Assembly: GCA_005281725.1 (NCBI GenBank)
Contig: SSBO01000009.1
Span: 988,127-1,052,126, forward strand
Direction of reading: 5' to 3'
DNA: 64,000 bases
From: Wuchereria bancrofti
Lineage: Eukaryota > Nematoda > Chromadorea > Rhabditida > Onchocercidae
Shown here: piece after piece, positions 1 to 13,043 of the stretch
How positions within the stretch are numbered: the stretch's first letter is position 1
Layout: the number at the start of each line of letters is the position of its first letter
The notes under the pieces: generated by a model
What the model saw: the letters and a program-made list of their open reading frames with translations, nothing else
The model's database searches: none
What the model was told of the DNA's origin: nothing
Translations under genes and position numbers: made by a program

Positions 1-895
1 GTCAATATTTCCATACATTCATCAATTTCATTCACTTTATTCCGTTCAAAATTTAACTAATTCTTTATGTTTCTTTTTTTTATTTTGTCGTTTAGTTTTT
101 TGTACAGTCAGTTTTGGACGGGAACGATTCACTTTTTTTTCATTCATTGATTCCATTATGTATATTTTCATATTATAATAAATAATTAGTTTAATATTGT
201 TAATTATTGATATCATTCATTCATACTAATTAGAACATAGAAAAGAATAACAAGTTGAGATGAAAATGGGAGAAAGAAAATGATGAATAAAAAGATATGA
301 AATGAAATTAGAAATGAAAACATCACCTTTCGCATTTCATTAAGTATTTTTCTTTTCAGTTGATATTGCTAACAAAAAATTCAAAAGATTGAATGATTCA
401 ATCACATTCTTCTAACTGTTCACTGAAAGTAATGAGCAGTTATCAATGATCAACTAATCATCTTTAACAAATATTTGTAATTTTAAATTTCTTCAATAAT
501 GTTTCGAAAATTTCCATCAATCTACATAATGTAAGAGGTGTTTCAATGAAATGCGAAGTTCAAAGCTGTGATAGTTTATCAATCTCATTAATCAGCTAAC
601 TTGTGCTTACTAATTAAGTGTTTGATTTTTAGTACGTATATTAGTAATAAATGCGGATAATAAAAAAAGGAGGAAACATTGGGCAAAAAAAGGAAACGTT
701 AGGCAATTCCTATAATCCAACTATTTGTTCTTTAAATATGCCAATCAATCAATTAATCAATAATCAATATCAATAAGTGATTATATGATGATGATCTATT
801 GAATATTTTCTACTGAAATATGTCTTACCTGAGAGAATAATTAATTTTTTTCGCTCCGTCAATTCAAAAAGTCATCAGCATGGCATTTAGTTCAG
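1..895. other. AT-rich non-coding stretch
   Basis: I see no supportable exon on either strand. There are poly-T runs and a short imperfect direct repeat at about 668-705 (two GGAAAC..T.GGCAA-like units). It may be intron or flank of a gene lying to the left. Confidence 0.5.
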
Positions 896-967
896 TCCCA
901 TGTGGTCTAGTGGCTAGGATTCGTGGCTTTCACCCACGCGGCCCGGGTTCGATTCCCGGCATGGGAA
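896..967 (+). tRNA. tRNA-Glu (UUC anticodon)
   Basis: A 72-nt cloverleaf is visible. The acceptor arms TCCCATG (896-902) and CATGGGA (960-966) pair perfectly and are followed by discriminator A. The D arm carries the box A-like TGGTCTAGTGG. The anticodon stem CGTGG/CCACG encloses the loop CTTTCAC, giving anticodon TTC, which reads GAA/GAG. The T arm CCGGG..CCCGG holds the box B sequence GGTTCGATTCC. There is no intron and CCA is not encoded, as expected for a eukaryotic nuclear tRNA gene. A TTTT run at about 1017-1020 could end RNA polymerase III transcription. The fold and both internal promoter boxes look intact, so it should be functional. Confidence 0.97.
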
Positions 968-2692
968 TTTCTCCATTGCTTATATGGGAGAACAGCTGTT
1001 TTGTGATTTAGCGTCCTTTTATTGCTGATAATTTCTCACTGAATTGAATCGAAATTCTTGATGGTATTATATTTTATTTTTTATTCATTTAACAGTTAAA
1101 TACACATGCATAAGTAAACAAATGATTAAATGCTCCATTTAGTATCATTCGTAGATTTCTCGTCTTTCAAATATTTGCCTATCTTTTTCTCTTCACAAAG
1201 AAATAACTAATATTTTTTCGAATTTAAACGCAAATAAACCAAAGAAAAGATTAAGATACTGTATATTCGTCATGCTATCAATATTAGTATTATCAGTGTT
1301 ATGGAAGGAATTAACAATGCAGCTGTATGCTTGCTACAGTATCACTATCAGTATCGTGAAGAGTAGACGGGATACTGTATACTTGCTACAGTATCACTAT
1401 CAGTATTGTAAAAGGAGTTAAGAAAGTAATGTACGTTTAGAAATAGAATTAGTTTATTATGAAAGAAAAGCGCTTCATTTTATTTTTACATCCCAAGTGC
1501 GTTTTCTACTCTTTCTGTTTTACAATATACATTCTTGCAAATAACGTTCCACAATAGGTACAAATAACGGTCAGATATGCTTGTTGAAATAGCGAACAAA
1601 TAAATTTCTCTGACATTATTGTTGTTTATTGTTTATTGTTGTTGCTTGTTGCTTGTTTTCTGCTGTTCATTTGTGCGTATTTGTGTTTTCTAAGCTTCAT
1701 TTTGCTAGTTAAATATTACAGTGATGAATGGTTTATGCTGTCCTTGAAAGTAACATAAATTATCAGAAAATGTTTGGAACTGTTTTTTTTTTCTTTTTTT
1801 GAAAAACAAGATTTAAACTAGAGATGTTTATCGATTTATTACTTAGTCGATAGCTAAATTCGTTTAATCAATCAAATTATTCTCAATAAGTTCATTAATC
1901 ATTAAGTCATAACTTATGATTACTAGTATTTTTATAATCATATTTATTCCATTTTTATTTTCCTTTAATTGTTTTAGATTTTGAACTCAATTAGCAGATC
2001 GAAGTAATTAAATAAGCAGTATTTGACATTTCACATAACTCTTATTCATCAAAATTTCGCTGTACTATCACTTTTACACTTCAATAACAATACAAGTAAT
2101 TAATGTTAACATTTTTATTCTTCAAATACGAGAGAAAAAAAATTAGAAAAGAAATAATTAGTTACAAATTAGTGAAAAAAAAAAACATAAAAAACAATGG
2201 CGTAAATGGAAAGACGAAAATTATTTCTTTTAATGAATAATTATCTATTACTATCAAAATTGATCTTTTCTTCTTTTCGCTCTTTTTTTTTTTTGAATCG
2301 AGATGTTAAGAATATCGAAATGGAATTGTCATATTTAATAATTTTAAAATCCATCTGTCTTCTCTACTTATTAAAATGACGTAAAAATGTCGATTAAGTG
2401 AAGCTTAATGTTCCTAAAATAATACTAAGCATTGTTAGCTTTCATTTAGCTTAGTTCGTTTCTCTGTTAAATCAAGCGCTTCCAATTCATCATTCTCATT
2501 CATCCATCTTTCATCATAAATTCTCTTTGAAATATTCATCGAATCACATTTCACACCTCTAATCTCTTCTTTGCTATGCGAATATATCACATTTTTTACT
2601 GTTCTGTAATTTCACTTCATCATTTCTCTCATTTAATTCGATAATTCTTTAAATCATTTTGCTGCTTTAATTTGAATATTACGAATAACATT
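968..2692. other. intergenic, AT-rich
   Basis: No exon can be supported here. It separates the tRNA gene from the 3' end of the convergent STAT gene and contains one short tandem repeat (listed separately). Confidence 0.5.
1323..1411. repeat. two-copy tandem repeat, 52-bp period
   Basis: The segment CTGTAT(G/A)CTTGCTACAG followed by TATCACTATCAGTAT occurs at 1323-1354 and again at 1375-1406. The copies are nearly identical and offset by 52 bp. A weaker related TATCA..AGTATTATCAGTGTTATGG precedes them. No coding potential is seen. Confidence 0.8.
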
Positions 2693-5600
2693 TCAATCTA
2701 AAATAGAGCTAAATGATTTTTGAAGAATAATTGTTAATACAATTTGACTTTCATCGAGTACAACAATTTACTTACCTATCAGCAGTGATATTTCGAGTAA
2801 TATAATTGATATTATTTTCCAATCTTCTCTGTTCTAATTTTACATTTCCATCGCTTTCTTTATCGCTAGTTGATTCACTACTAATTGAATCACTGGTTAA
2901 AGTACCATTAAATGCGTTGTATAACGATGAAGCATGTAACAAGAATTCAACATATGCTATAATGTATGCAAATTTAAATTTTCATTTCATTTCTTTTAAA
3001 AATTGAACTGCAAAATTCCGCTTTAGCTTATTTAGCAGTTAAACTGTAAATTTCCATTTTATCTGTTCCAGAAGTTAGATTGATTCTATCCGTTGGCAGA
3101 TTATTAAATTTATTGAAGAAATAAACAGAAGAAAATGAAAAATTCAATAAAATCATTATATCGATTTACTGCAAGCAAACAATCGTTGTTTCGAATAGTA
3201 TTGAATATTATTATTGTTATTATTATTATTATTATTACTTACATTGCACAAGGCTTGAAAGTTCCGGAGCATGGCTGCTATTACTGGTGACAACGTTGTT
3301 GACGTTATTTTGAGTGTGAGTCAATTTTTCACCAGTAAGTGGATTGACCCGGATTGTTTCATTATCACGTGTTTCCACGCAATTATTTTGTAGTCGCATT
3401 GTGTTATAATCGTGGAAAATTGTTGTTTTACTAAAAAAAAAAAAAAAAGCAAAAAAACAAATGTTTTTCAGAAAATGGAAAATTTGTTAAATAAACAATT
3501 CTTCTGATGAAATTTTTTTTCAATAAGGAAAAAGTGAGATAATATTAATTATTTGCAAAACATATTCGAAATTTTTTTAAAAAAATCAATAAATTACCTT
3601 TTTTTTCTTTTTTTCATTTACAATTACATTAATAAAAGATACTTACAGCGGAGTAGCAATACCTAAATTGGTATCATCACGATTTTTACCATCGAAAGTT
3701 TGAAGTTGAACGATACGATCATAGCGCTTTAGGAATGATTCATCCATTAATATTTCAGTAATTCCTTGTTTGAAATCTTTGATCTGTTCCGAGGACAGTG
3801 ACCCCATCAATGGTTTACCATTACTATCTCTGTTTATCAAAACATTTTTTTTTTTCTTTCCACATATTTTCTTGTCATTAAACAAATAGAATTTCGGAAA
3901 TTTTTTGACTAGAAATTTGATGACACAAAACGTTTGTTTAAAAGAAATTTAAAATATTTCAAAATTGATTCCATAAATTTTTTTTTTTTTTTTAGAAGTT
4001 TAATATTAAATTATAATTGTCCTGCCTCTTAAGCCTAGGCCGTTATTTTTAGGTCAATTCATTATAATTTTCTTATTACTCCTAAAAATTACTTTTTTTT
4101 TTAAAGTTATGAAATGAATCATTTAATTACATACTTGTATATATGAATAAATTAATTAGGGCACACACACGGAAAAATGATTCTAGTATACGGTAGATAT
4201 ATATACGGTAGAAAAGGATTAGCTTAGCTTACTTGCTGAAATTTGTGAATGCAAATGAAATATAGCCAGCATTTTCATCACAAAATCTTAAATAAATGGC
4301 TTTTGTCAAAGTGCCACATTTCCTGTCATTTTCTTGCATTGCTTTGAAAACTTTTGCAATACTTTGTGTGCTTGTTAAGGTTAAAATTCTGCAAATTAAT
4401 CATCAAAAATTGTAAAAATTATAAGAGTTATAAGAAATAATTCATTCACAAAAAAAAAACAATAATTCAAGTTGACACAATTGAAAAACTTCTCAGTTAA
4501 GAATAAGTTAGATTAATTACCTGTTATTAAACAAGCTTAATATTGATTGATATTCATTCATTGGAATTGTTGGCTTCTTTGTTTTAGCATCTATAAAATG
4601 ACTAAATATCAAAAATTTTTTAAATTAATTTTCCGGTCATTCTTTTAAATCTTTTAAATCAATATAAGATAGAAAAATTTATTAACATTTTAATCAATGA
4701 TCATTTCCAAGAAATAATATATGATCATTTTCATGATCATTTCTAAGAATGATTTTCTAAGAATTTCTAAAATTTTCCAGAAATTGAAAGCCTAATAGCC
4801 CAAAATCATTTCAGTTACAATATTAACTGAATAAGATTAAAAGACTAAATGATTGAAGTAAAAAATTATCTAGTGAATCATAATAAATAGCTAACACAAA
4901 TTTTTTATGAATTTTTATTATAAAAAAAAAAAATTATATAGCACAAAAAGAAAAAAAAAATTGCAATGAATTAATTTTTTAAATTATCTCAATTAATCAA
5001 AATGTCATAAAAATGTTTCATTTGTAATTTTTCATACAATAAGTAAATGAGAAAATGCTGTAAATTAATTCATTCAATTATATTATCACTTCTCAATTAT
5101 TACGTATAGATTAAAATTTAAATATAAATTTACTACATTTTTTATCAATATTAGATAATGCTGGACAAAATTTATGGCCAACGTCGATGATTATTTCTGT
5201 TGCACGATATAACCATTGCCAGAGATTATGTGGTAATTCAGTAATATTATCCGCAAGACTAATACATTTATTCTGGAAATTATTTATCCTATTATTTAAT
5301 AATAATTATTTATTTATTTCAAATTTAAAATATTATCAAATCTGAATTATTATTTACTACAATACGCATATATACTACATAATAATTTCAATTGAAAAAT
5401 TTTATTTAATGTATCATTTTCTAATTATTATTATTGTCAAATGATTTTTTTAAAAAAAAAAGGGAAACACTTACCATCATAAGTTCATTTTTACTAACTA
5501 ATACACTATCAACTACCATTTCTGTTAATAATCTATGTTTAAGTTTAATTACACCATTTTCTTCATTGATATTCTTAATATTACCAAATAAATGTGTCTC

Positions 5601-8600
5601 CAACTGTTCACATTCCTCTTCATTAGCTTTTCGAACTCTAAAAATATTAGATAATAATTTTATGATATACTCTTTTCATCCAAGCTTTCTTCAAAATATC
5701 CTATTTTTCTAAAAATTTAAAAAATTATAAAATGATTCAACAATTTTCTCCTACCTTGGATAAAATAACATGCATTGCACATGCAGTAATTCATCAATGT
5801 CTAGCGCACGTGCTGAGTTCAATTGCGCTTTTACGAAATATTTCAATGCTTTCTTCAAAATACCCCATGGAACTTTTTGCTTATTACTATTCGATGTGAC
5901 ATCTTCTTGATCACTTGGTTGATCATGCTAAAAAATGAAAATATTAATAAAATTCAAAAGAAAAGTTTAAAAATTTTATATTTTTCTTAAAAAAATAGCA
6001 CAAATTACACACTTTTTCTTCTAAAATGAAGAAATTAATATATTCCATCACTTTCTAGATTTAAATAATTTTTTCCAGTCGAATTTCAAAATTTGACAAT
6101 TGCTAGTATAGCTACTTTTTGATACAGAAATAAAAATTCGAATATCGCTTAACAAATTGCTCTCGATCCAACAATCGTGGCCAATAGATGAAATTTAACA
6201 ATGATTCGGTCTGATCATTGGTAATTGCAATTAAAAATTCATGTGATAGGACAACCTGTAATACTTTGATCATAAATTATCAGTTATTTTAGCTATAGAA
6301 AAAGACCATTTAAAATATAACTTACGTGTTTTACGATTAACTTATTTTCAATATTTAATGCAACATCAATTTGAATTGCATAACGCGTCGATAACTGACG
6401 TCGATCAATCATTGAATTTAACGTTACACCCTATAAAACAAAAGTATCTTTTATTTATCACACCTAAATTATAATAATTAGAAATTCTCTAAGTTAAAAG
6501 AGAAGATGAAGAAAGTATAAATTCCAGAAGTTTTTATTACTTTTTTTTTTGCAATATTTACTCAAACTGATGATAGCACTAAAACCGATTCAGTGGCGCA
6601 AAATGACCATTTTCACAAACCAATTCCGGAAATATCGCACATAGCGTTCCGTGTTCATATTTAAAATTGGTCCTTTTTACATTTTCACCATATTGTTCCG
6701 ATAAAATATTGGTGCTACATTCAGGTGATGCTTGACTTATCAACAATCTTCCATTCATATTTACCACAACACCGTGTTGATCGTGATATTTTGTAGCTGA
6801 CGTACCTTCACGCTGAGTTAAAATTAATCGACCAGCTGTTTGTCTACAATTTTTTTTTTTATTTTGCTAAAATTATTCATATGAAACATGCAGTTTTATT
6901 TTCTCTTGCACATGTTATTATACAAATATAAAATTTAATGTTTATTTGTTGAGAAACAAAAAAAAAAAAAATCTTTCAGAAATAATACCTTTCACCTGGA
7001 TCACCAGATAATTTGACCAATGTTGCACGAAAAAATGCTTCTACTACACGTGGATATATCATATCAGAATTTGGTTCAGCTATTGCACAAACTCTAAAAT
7101 ATTTTTCAATTTATAATAAATTTTAACACTGTCACATCTGAAATAATAGATTGAAATTGTATAAAATTTACAATTACAAATGATAGAAATGTAATTTCTA
7201 GTAATTTTATTGATATTATTACGATAATTTGATAATGAATAATAGCAAAAAACAAGTGATATTGATAAGTGTAAATCTTACAGTACGAAAAAAACGTACC
7301 GTACTCTCATTGTTGGATGTGATGTACGACATTTGACAACATTTCGAGCACGATGTATCAAAGGAGCAAAATCTAATTCCATGCCAACTAAGCTATTATC
7401 ATCATCGGGACATTTCTCATAATGCATTTTTGGCCATTCAATTATAATGGATCTGAGGAACATATGCAATATTTATACAAAAAAAAAATCAAATTATCTT
7501 ACTTTTAATTAGTAGTAATTAATTTTTAATTTCAATACCGTATCAATACCGTATCTCTTACCGTATCTCATGAATTTTACGAAATTGTAACCATTAGAAT
7601 GAGAAGTTATGCCATAAAATTAAAAACATCTGCTAATTTTGCATATTTTAGAAGATAATTACAATTTAGTAAAAAATAAGTTTCATACCTTTTCCAGTTT
7701 TATTTATCGATTAGATTTTGGCAATAATAATAATAATAATAATTTCGAATGAAAAATGAATTTTAACCAACTTAAGAAAGTTTCTAGGAAATTTAATGCA
7801 CTTGTTGCTCTATCAAATTTCCCCTACAAGACATTCCATACATTGTTCAACGAATATTTTGTTTTTGAAATTAGATAATAGTCATCAATTTTTTAAAAAG
7901 ATTTACTCTTGAATGATCTGCTCGATAAGTGCTAACTGCGCCTGATGTTGCTCATTAGGTAACTGCGCTGTTGATACATCATTTAATAACGGTGCAAATC
8001 TAAAATGTGAAGTTAACTACTGTAGGAGCAAAATTACATTAACATTTGTAAATTGGAAATTAATTTTATTGGAACTTTCTCTCAAAATTCTATCCACAGA
8101 ATATTTTTAAAAAAATTGCAAGAATTATTTACTAAATACATCGCGAGAACCACATGCTATATTTTATTTTGCAGAAAAGAATTTTCTTCAATCACTCCTC
8201 TACTAATCATTCTTAACGTATCTAATCTAAACATAGAAATGTTAATAATTTTTTAATTCAACTAGAAGTTTGATAACAAATATTTAACAAATTAAAATAA
8301 ACAAAAACCTCGACATCACTTCTAACTCATCTATTTTGCACGGTTGAACCAGCAAACTTGCCTTTCTTTGACAATTTAACCACTGAAAAGTTAATTGGAC
8401 AAGTGTAAAATTATTGAGTTACATGTGAACTCAATAATTTTACACTTGTCATGTGAAATTTGTAAATTTTGCAACATTTTTGATTCATTTCGAAATTCAA
8501 ATTATTTTCATATTTTCTAATTCTAATAAAATATTTTAAATTTAACTAAACCAGTAGTTAATCAAACGAATTAGTTGAATTATGAATGAAATTAATACAT

Positions 8601-8880
8601 AGTAATCTTAATAATTAAATATTAATACATTAAATAAATTTAGCAATAATTAATTTACGACTCATTTTTTTTTGTTTTTGGGAATTAAGTGTTTCAAAGA
8701 ATTTTATAGAACCTTTCGTTTTTCACCCATTAATGTTGCAAGCTTTCTTCGGCTATGATATAAATTTGCGATATTTTTTTGAAATGCGCTATCACCTGAA
8801 GCATCATTTTTTGATTTGGAACTACTGCTGAATACTGGTGAAATCATAACACCTGGAAATGATTTCCTATATGATTTCAT
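2693..8880 (-). CDS. STAT-family transcription factor, short coiled-coil form
   Basis: Predicted latent transcription factor that is tyrosine-phosphorylated, dimerises through its SH2 domain and binds DNA. Model: about 763 aa, 17 exons: 8880-8713, 8382-8309, 7999-7907, 7452-7300, 7093-6989, 6843-6621, 6430-6326, 6255-6154, 5927-5755, 5637-5475, 5272-5134, 4590-4521, 4388-4233, 3829-3647, 3430-3243, 2956-2776 and a tentative last exon 2708-2693. All internal phases agree. Residues about 55-110 match the end of the STAT coiled coil and 110-340 the DNA-binding region, including VVLSHEF..AITN before FIYW. The linker has NLWQWLYRATEII (around 471) and the SH2 domain has YLRFCDENAGYISFAF (around 540-560). 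Tyr in FHDYNTM (about 644) aligns with the activating STAT tyrosine. The ATG is fixed by an in-frame TAA upstream with no AG acceptor between them. The N-terminal STAT domain and first coiled-coil helices are missing. Nematode STA-1/STA-2 are the nearest relatives by inference. The C-terminal exon is uncertain. Confidence 0.85.
8398..8450. repeat. perfect 23-bp inverted repeat in STAT intron 1
   Basis: The arms 8398-8420 and 8428-8450 are exact reverse complements around a 7-nt spacer (ACATGTG). On the transcript strand the hairpin ends 15 nt upstream of the acceptor of STAT exon 2 (exon begins at 8382). It could be a tiny inverted-repeat element, a small-RNA hairpin or a splicing regulator; nothing in the sequence decides between these. 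Confidence 0.9.
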
Positions 8881-10015
8881 TGTATAATTTTTTAAGTGAA
8901 CAAATTTTTCAAATTATATCCGATATTAAAATAACAAATATTAGAAAGAATAATTTAACATTTGATTTAGTTCAACTTTATGGTTTTGTCTTTTCTCTTT
9001 ATTGTCGCACATCAGTATTACAATTTTGATTAAATTATTAGGACAACAAAAAGATTTTTTTCTACTTGGTACTGAAGATTATAATACGCTAATATTTAAT
9101 ATAATACTATCGACCGATTTGTGTTCCTGTTTTTTACTTATCCCAGAATTAAAAGTTAATAAACAAATAAATGATAATGAAGAGGAAAGCATCATTTATT
9201 CCGAATTAATTTACACTTTTTATGTTATACCATTTATTCTATTTTATTGTTTCAAGAAAATTCAATGATTTTTTTATTTGCATTATCAAATTTTCTAGAA
9301 GATAATCAAATACAGCGCATGAAAATACCATTTAAATAGCATAACATATTGTAAACTTTTCAGTACTTTTTTTAAATTTTCATATTATATCATTTATTCA
9401 CACTAACTTGTTAAATTTGTAAATTAAAGCATTTATTTTCCATTAAATCAAAACAAATTTTTTTATAGATTTTTTGCGCATATTTTAATGCTTTACAATC
9501 GAAAGAAAAAAAATAAGAAAAAGAGAAAATGACTACAAATGATAATAATTTGAAGTTGACAAAAAAAAAATCAGGAAGGGAGAGAAAGAAGAAGAAGCAA
9601 GCACTAAGCTATTCTGATAACGTCTTAACACTGAACACATTTATACAATCTATCCTTATGTTTATATGCTAGCTGATATGCCACACTCAATTTCATGAAA
9701 GCAATGATATGATAAGAGATGTTCCATTTATCATTCATCATACCATACCAGACCAATTTTTAAGCAAATACCAAACGAAATGAAAAAAAAAACCTTTTAT
9801 TTACTTTATACTTTTAGTATAAATGATAAAAAAACGATCAATTTTTAGTATGACAAATTTCGCAACCAAAATTTGCTGTTATTCCCGCATTAATCACAAC
9901 TAAGTCATTGGTATTTTAAATTAAAAAAAGAAAAAATGCTGAGATGTTATGATTATTTCCAAACTTTTGTAATCTTTTGGAACAAATTTATATTCCGTGA
10001 ATAGATACAATGTAA

Positions 10016-10101
10016 AATAATCATACTGTATGAATACATACGGTATGGGGTAATTATACTGTATGGGTACGGTATGGAATAATCATACTGTACGAATATG
10101 C
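10016..10101. repeat. short degenerate repeat around ATACTGTATG/CGGTATGG
   Basis: Three imperfect units follow each other: AATAATCATACTGTATGAAT (from 10016), TAATTATACTGTATGGGTAC (from 10051) and AATAATCATACTGTACGAAT (from 10078). The first two each end in CGGTATGG. This is a small locally expanded repeat; similar CGGTA words occur singly near 4190-4205 and 7540-7570. Confidence 0.6.
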
Positions 10102-12370
10102 AAGAAAAGAAGAAAAAAATATTATGATATAAAATTATTATTAGTAATATTATTGTTTTTCCCATTTTTTCTCATCTTTTTTCGCTTCTTCATTGTCTTT
10201 CTCTCCCTTTCGATCTTTTTTTTATTTAATCTACCTGAAATTAGTTGACAAAATTGATTTATCTAAATTGAATATTTAACTGACACAAAAAATATTGATA
10301 TCAATTAGTTGCACAAAAAGAACTGATCACATGCTTCATCTTATCAGAATTACGCTTAGAATGAACTAGTGCATTGATAAAGAAAGAGAAATCATATCAC
10401 TACTTCCTTTTCATCATTTTTTTCTTGTACTTCATTTCTATCATTCCAATTTTTTTTTTGTTTACATACAAAAATCATTTTCTTTCTCGTCAACAACCTT
10501 ATCATTTAGGCAATATATAATTTAGCTAACATTCTTGCTTCTTTTCATTAAAATTAGAAATTATTCTTGCAAATTAGAATTTATCAAAGTATCAATATGT
10601 TTGATATTATTATGCAAATCTTATCATATACATATCATTAAGAATATCAATCATATCACACAAAGATTGTCTTTTATGACATATTTTCAACAAAATTCTT
10701 GTTTCAAAAACAAAAATGATTAATAGAGTTGCTAAATAAATGATAATAATATTATTCATGTTACGTATAAATGGTGCAATTATACATTAAATTTGTTGTT
10801 TTATTACATAAATACCACATTTTTCACAACTAATTAATTATCATCATAAAATATAGTTTCTATAATAATAAACATAAAAGAATAATACAATAAACGTCAA
10901 TGCCACAATTTAATTACACCTACACATAAGACTTTTCCTTTAACAGTTTAAATTGAACGTTAAACTTTACACTAAGCTATTATGCAAGAATAGTAATAAA
11001 TTAATGTAAGAAATATTTTTATTAATTAGTAAATTTTCAAAAATATCTTTACTTGCTGTAATATTATTTATCAGATATTTATTTCATTACTTAATACTAT
11101 TTGTAGAAATGTTGGCATTTTTAGCATAAAAATTTTTATTATTTCATTTTTAATAGGATGACTAACTATTTGACAAATACTTCAATTATCTGATGCAGTT
11201 TAAAATTACTCATCAAATATAGTCATAATTTAGTTATTTTATAACAACCTTTGTGTAATTTAAATTTACAATGCAAATTATCCATTTGTCCAGTTCAACT
11301 ATAATATGTTATTTGATATTTTTGAATGCATTACTGATAATATTTCGAATAATTACCGATTTATTGGTATATTGAAAAAATTTTTCCCCTCTACATACTT
11401 TAAAAATAGAACAAAACCATATTCATCCTTTATTCCACTTACTTTACATTTATAATTTGAAGATTAGGACAAATTTGAACTGACGATGTATTTCCTAATT
11501 ATCGGATCAAGTCCATCCTTGAATGAATGAATGAATTTATGGTTTTGGGCACATTCATCATCGATACAACTTATTACAATTTTTGAGACCTCTCATTAAA
11601 TATTCCACTACTATCTTTTCTTCTGGAATGAAATATTCATTTATTTATAGAAGCCTGACAGTTCCATTAATATTTTTTGGTTTTCTTTCAACTAATTTCA
11701 CTTTCGGTAATTTATTTCATTTTGACATTTCAGTATCTCTCTGTTGAATTTACTATTTTTCATCATTTGAGTATACACTAAATAAGAAAATGAATTGTTT
11801 TTCTTTTTTGTTTTTTTTTTTTGCTTTTTTTTAATTCCTTTTATTTTTAATCATTTCTTCAATTCGTATATCATTGCAAATGCTAAGTGTTAGAGTTTAT
11901 TAAACGTAACTTAATTTCATTTAATTGATATAATTTTGTTGGCAATTTGCTTATTGTTCGTTTTTTTACCTTTTTTTTTCGTTTAATTTTTAAATTTACA
12001 TAATATAGCATATTTCATTTCATCTTTTCAAGTCTTTTATTTTAACTTTTTAAAACAATTATCTGAGAAGTTTAATAAATATTTTTTAGCTTGGCTGATT
12101 TAGAAATATAAATAAAATAATTTTATTAATAATATTTAATTGTTTCTAACAGTTTAGTAATTTTTTTTCTTCTTTTGAAAGGATTAAATGGAGTTATCAT
12201 TGCAGGTGTATAACAAGATTCATAAATTAATTTAATCAATTTATAAACTAACTAAATCGCTGATTAATATGGCCGATCGTTTTTTTGTGGAAAGGAAAGG
12301 AATTTCCATTCTTCATGTAAATGTTTAATTCACTATATCAAATTATCCGTGGTTAAGTTTTATTGTCACT

Positions 12371-12407
12371 AAGGTAAGTTAATGATAAGTTAAGTTAATG
12401 ATAAGTA
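12371..12407. repeat. short direct repeat AAGTTAATGATAAGT
   Basis: The 15-mer occurs twice nearly back to back in intergenic DNA upstream of the ground-like gene. This is a minor tandem duplication. Confidence 0.6.
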
Positions 12408-13043
12408 GCTGTAATCTTATCATCACTTAACTTTGTCTTCTATTAGTAATAATTTGCGAATTCGCAAAAACAAAAAAACAAAAATAAAAAGCAGGAAAGA
12501 AAAATAGTAGTATGAATTTTGATAAATTGGATCATACTATTGATAAAAGAGAAATGAATGAAGAGAAAATTTAAAGATGAACAATGATTTCTAATCATTC
12601 ATTCATTTTTACTGGTAAAATTATTAGATGACATTTTTTATCCATTTTAGTGACAAGTAGTGAGTGTTATTAAGAGATCATTTAAATGAAAATGATACTT
12701 TGAAAATTTTTAACCTAATTATTTCTTTCAAATTATCTCTAATTTAGGAATCATCGATGTTATATCATTTCTAAATCCATTCTTTTATCATTTCATTAAA
12801 TTTATGCAAGAAAAAAAGAAGGAAAATACTGTACTTTAAAAGTTTTGAAAATATAAGATTATATGTTAAGCTTATTTTATATCTAATATAATTTGATATA
12901 TTATTTAGTATTACTGTTGTTGTTCAGATAGTAACTAATATTTTTAAATTGAATTTTTTTTTTTTTTTTTGCAGAATTGAGCTGTTAGTATTAGAGAGCA
13001 ACGAAAGCATTAAATAAAATTTAATTTTACTCGATACGACGAT

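Larger units (their letters stand above)
8881..13043. other. intergenic, no gene recognised
   Basis: This 4.1-kb AT-rich stretch lies between the divergently transcribed STAT and ground-like genes and presumably holds both promoters. Open frames such as 9002-9268 and 9953-10165 are low-complexity, lack splice-site support and resemble no family I know. A GCAG acceptor at about 12971-12974 may begin the 5' leader of the ground-like gene. Confidence 0.5.

Noticed and set aside
6579..6620. STAT exon 6 extended to a donor at 6585
   Set aside because: That donor leaves phase 2 and puts the next exon into a stop; the donor GTTTGT at 6620 restores the STAT sequence in frame.
9002..9268. 88-codon plus-strand frame upstream of STAT
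   Set aside because: No in-frame ATG near its 5' end, low-complexity composition and no acceptor or donor support.
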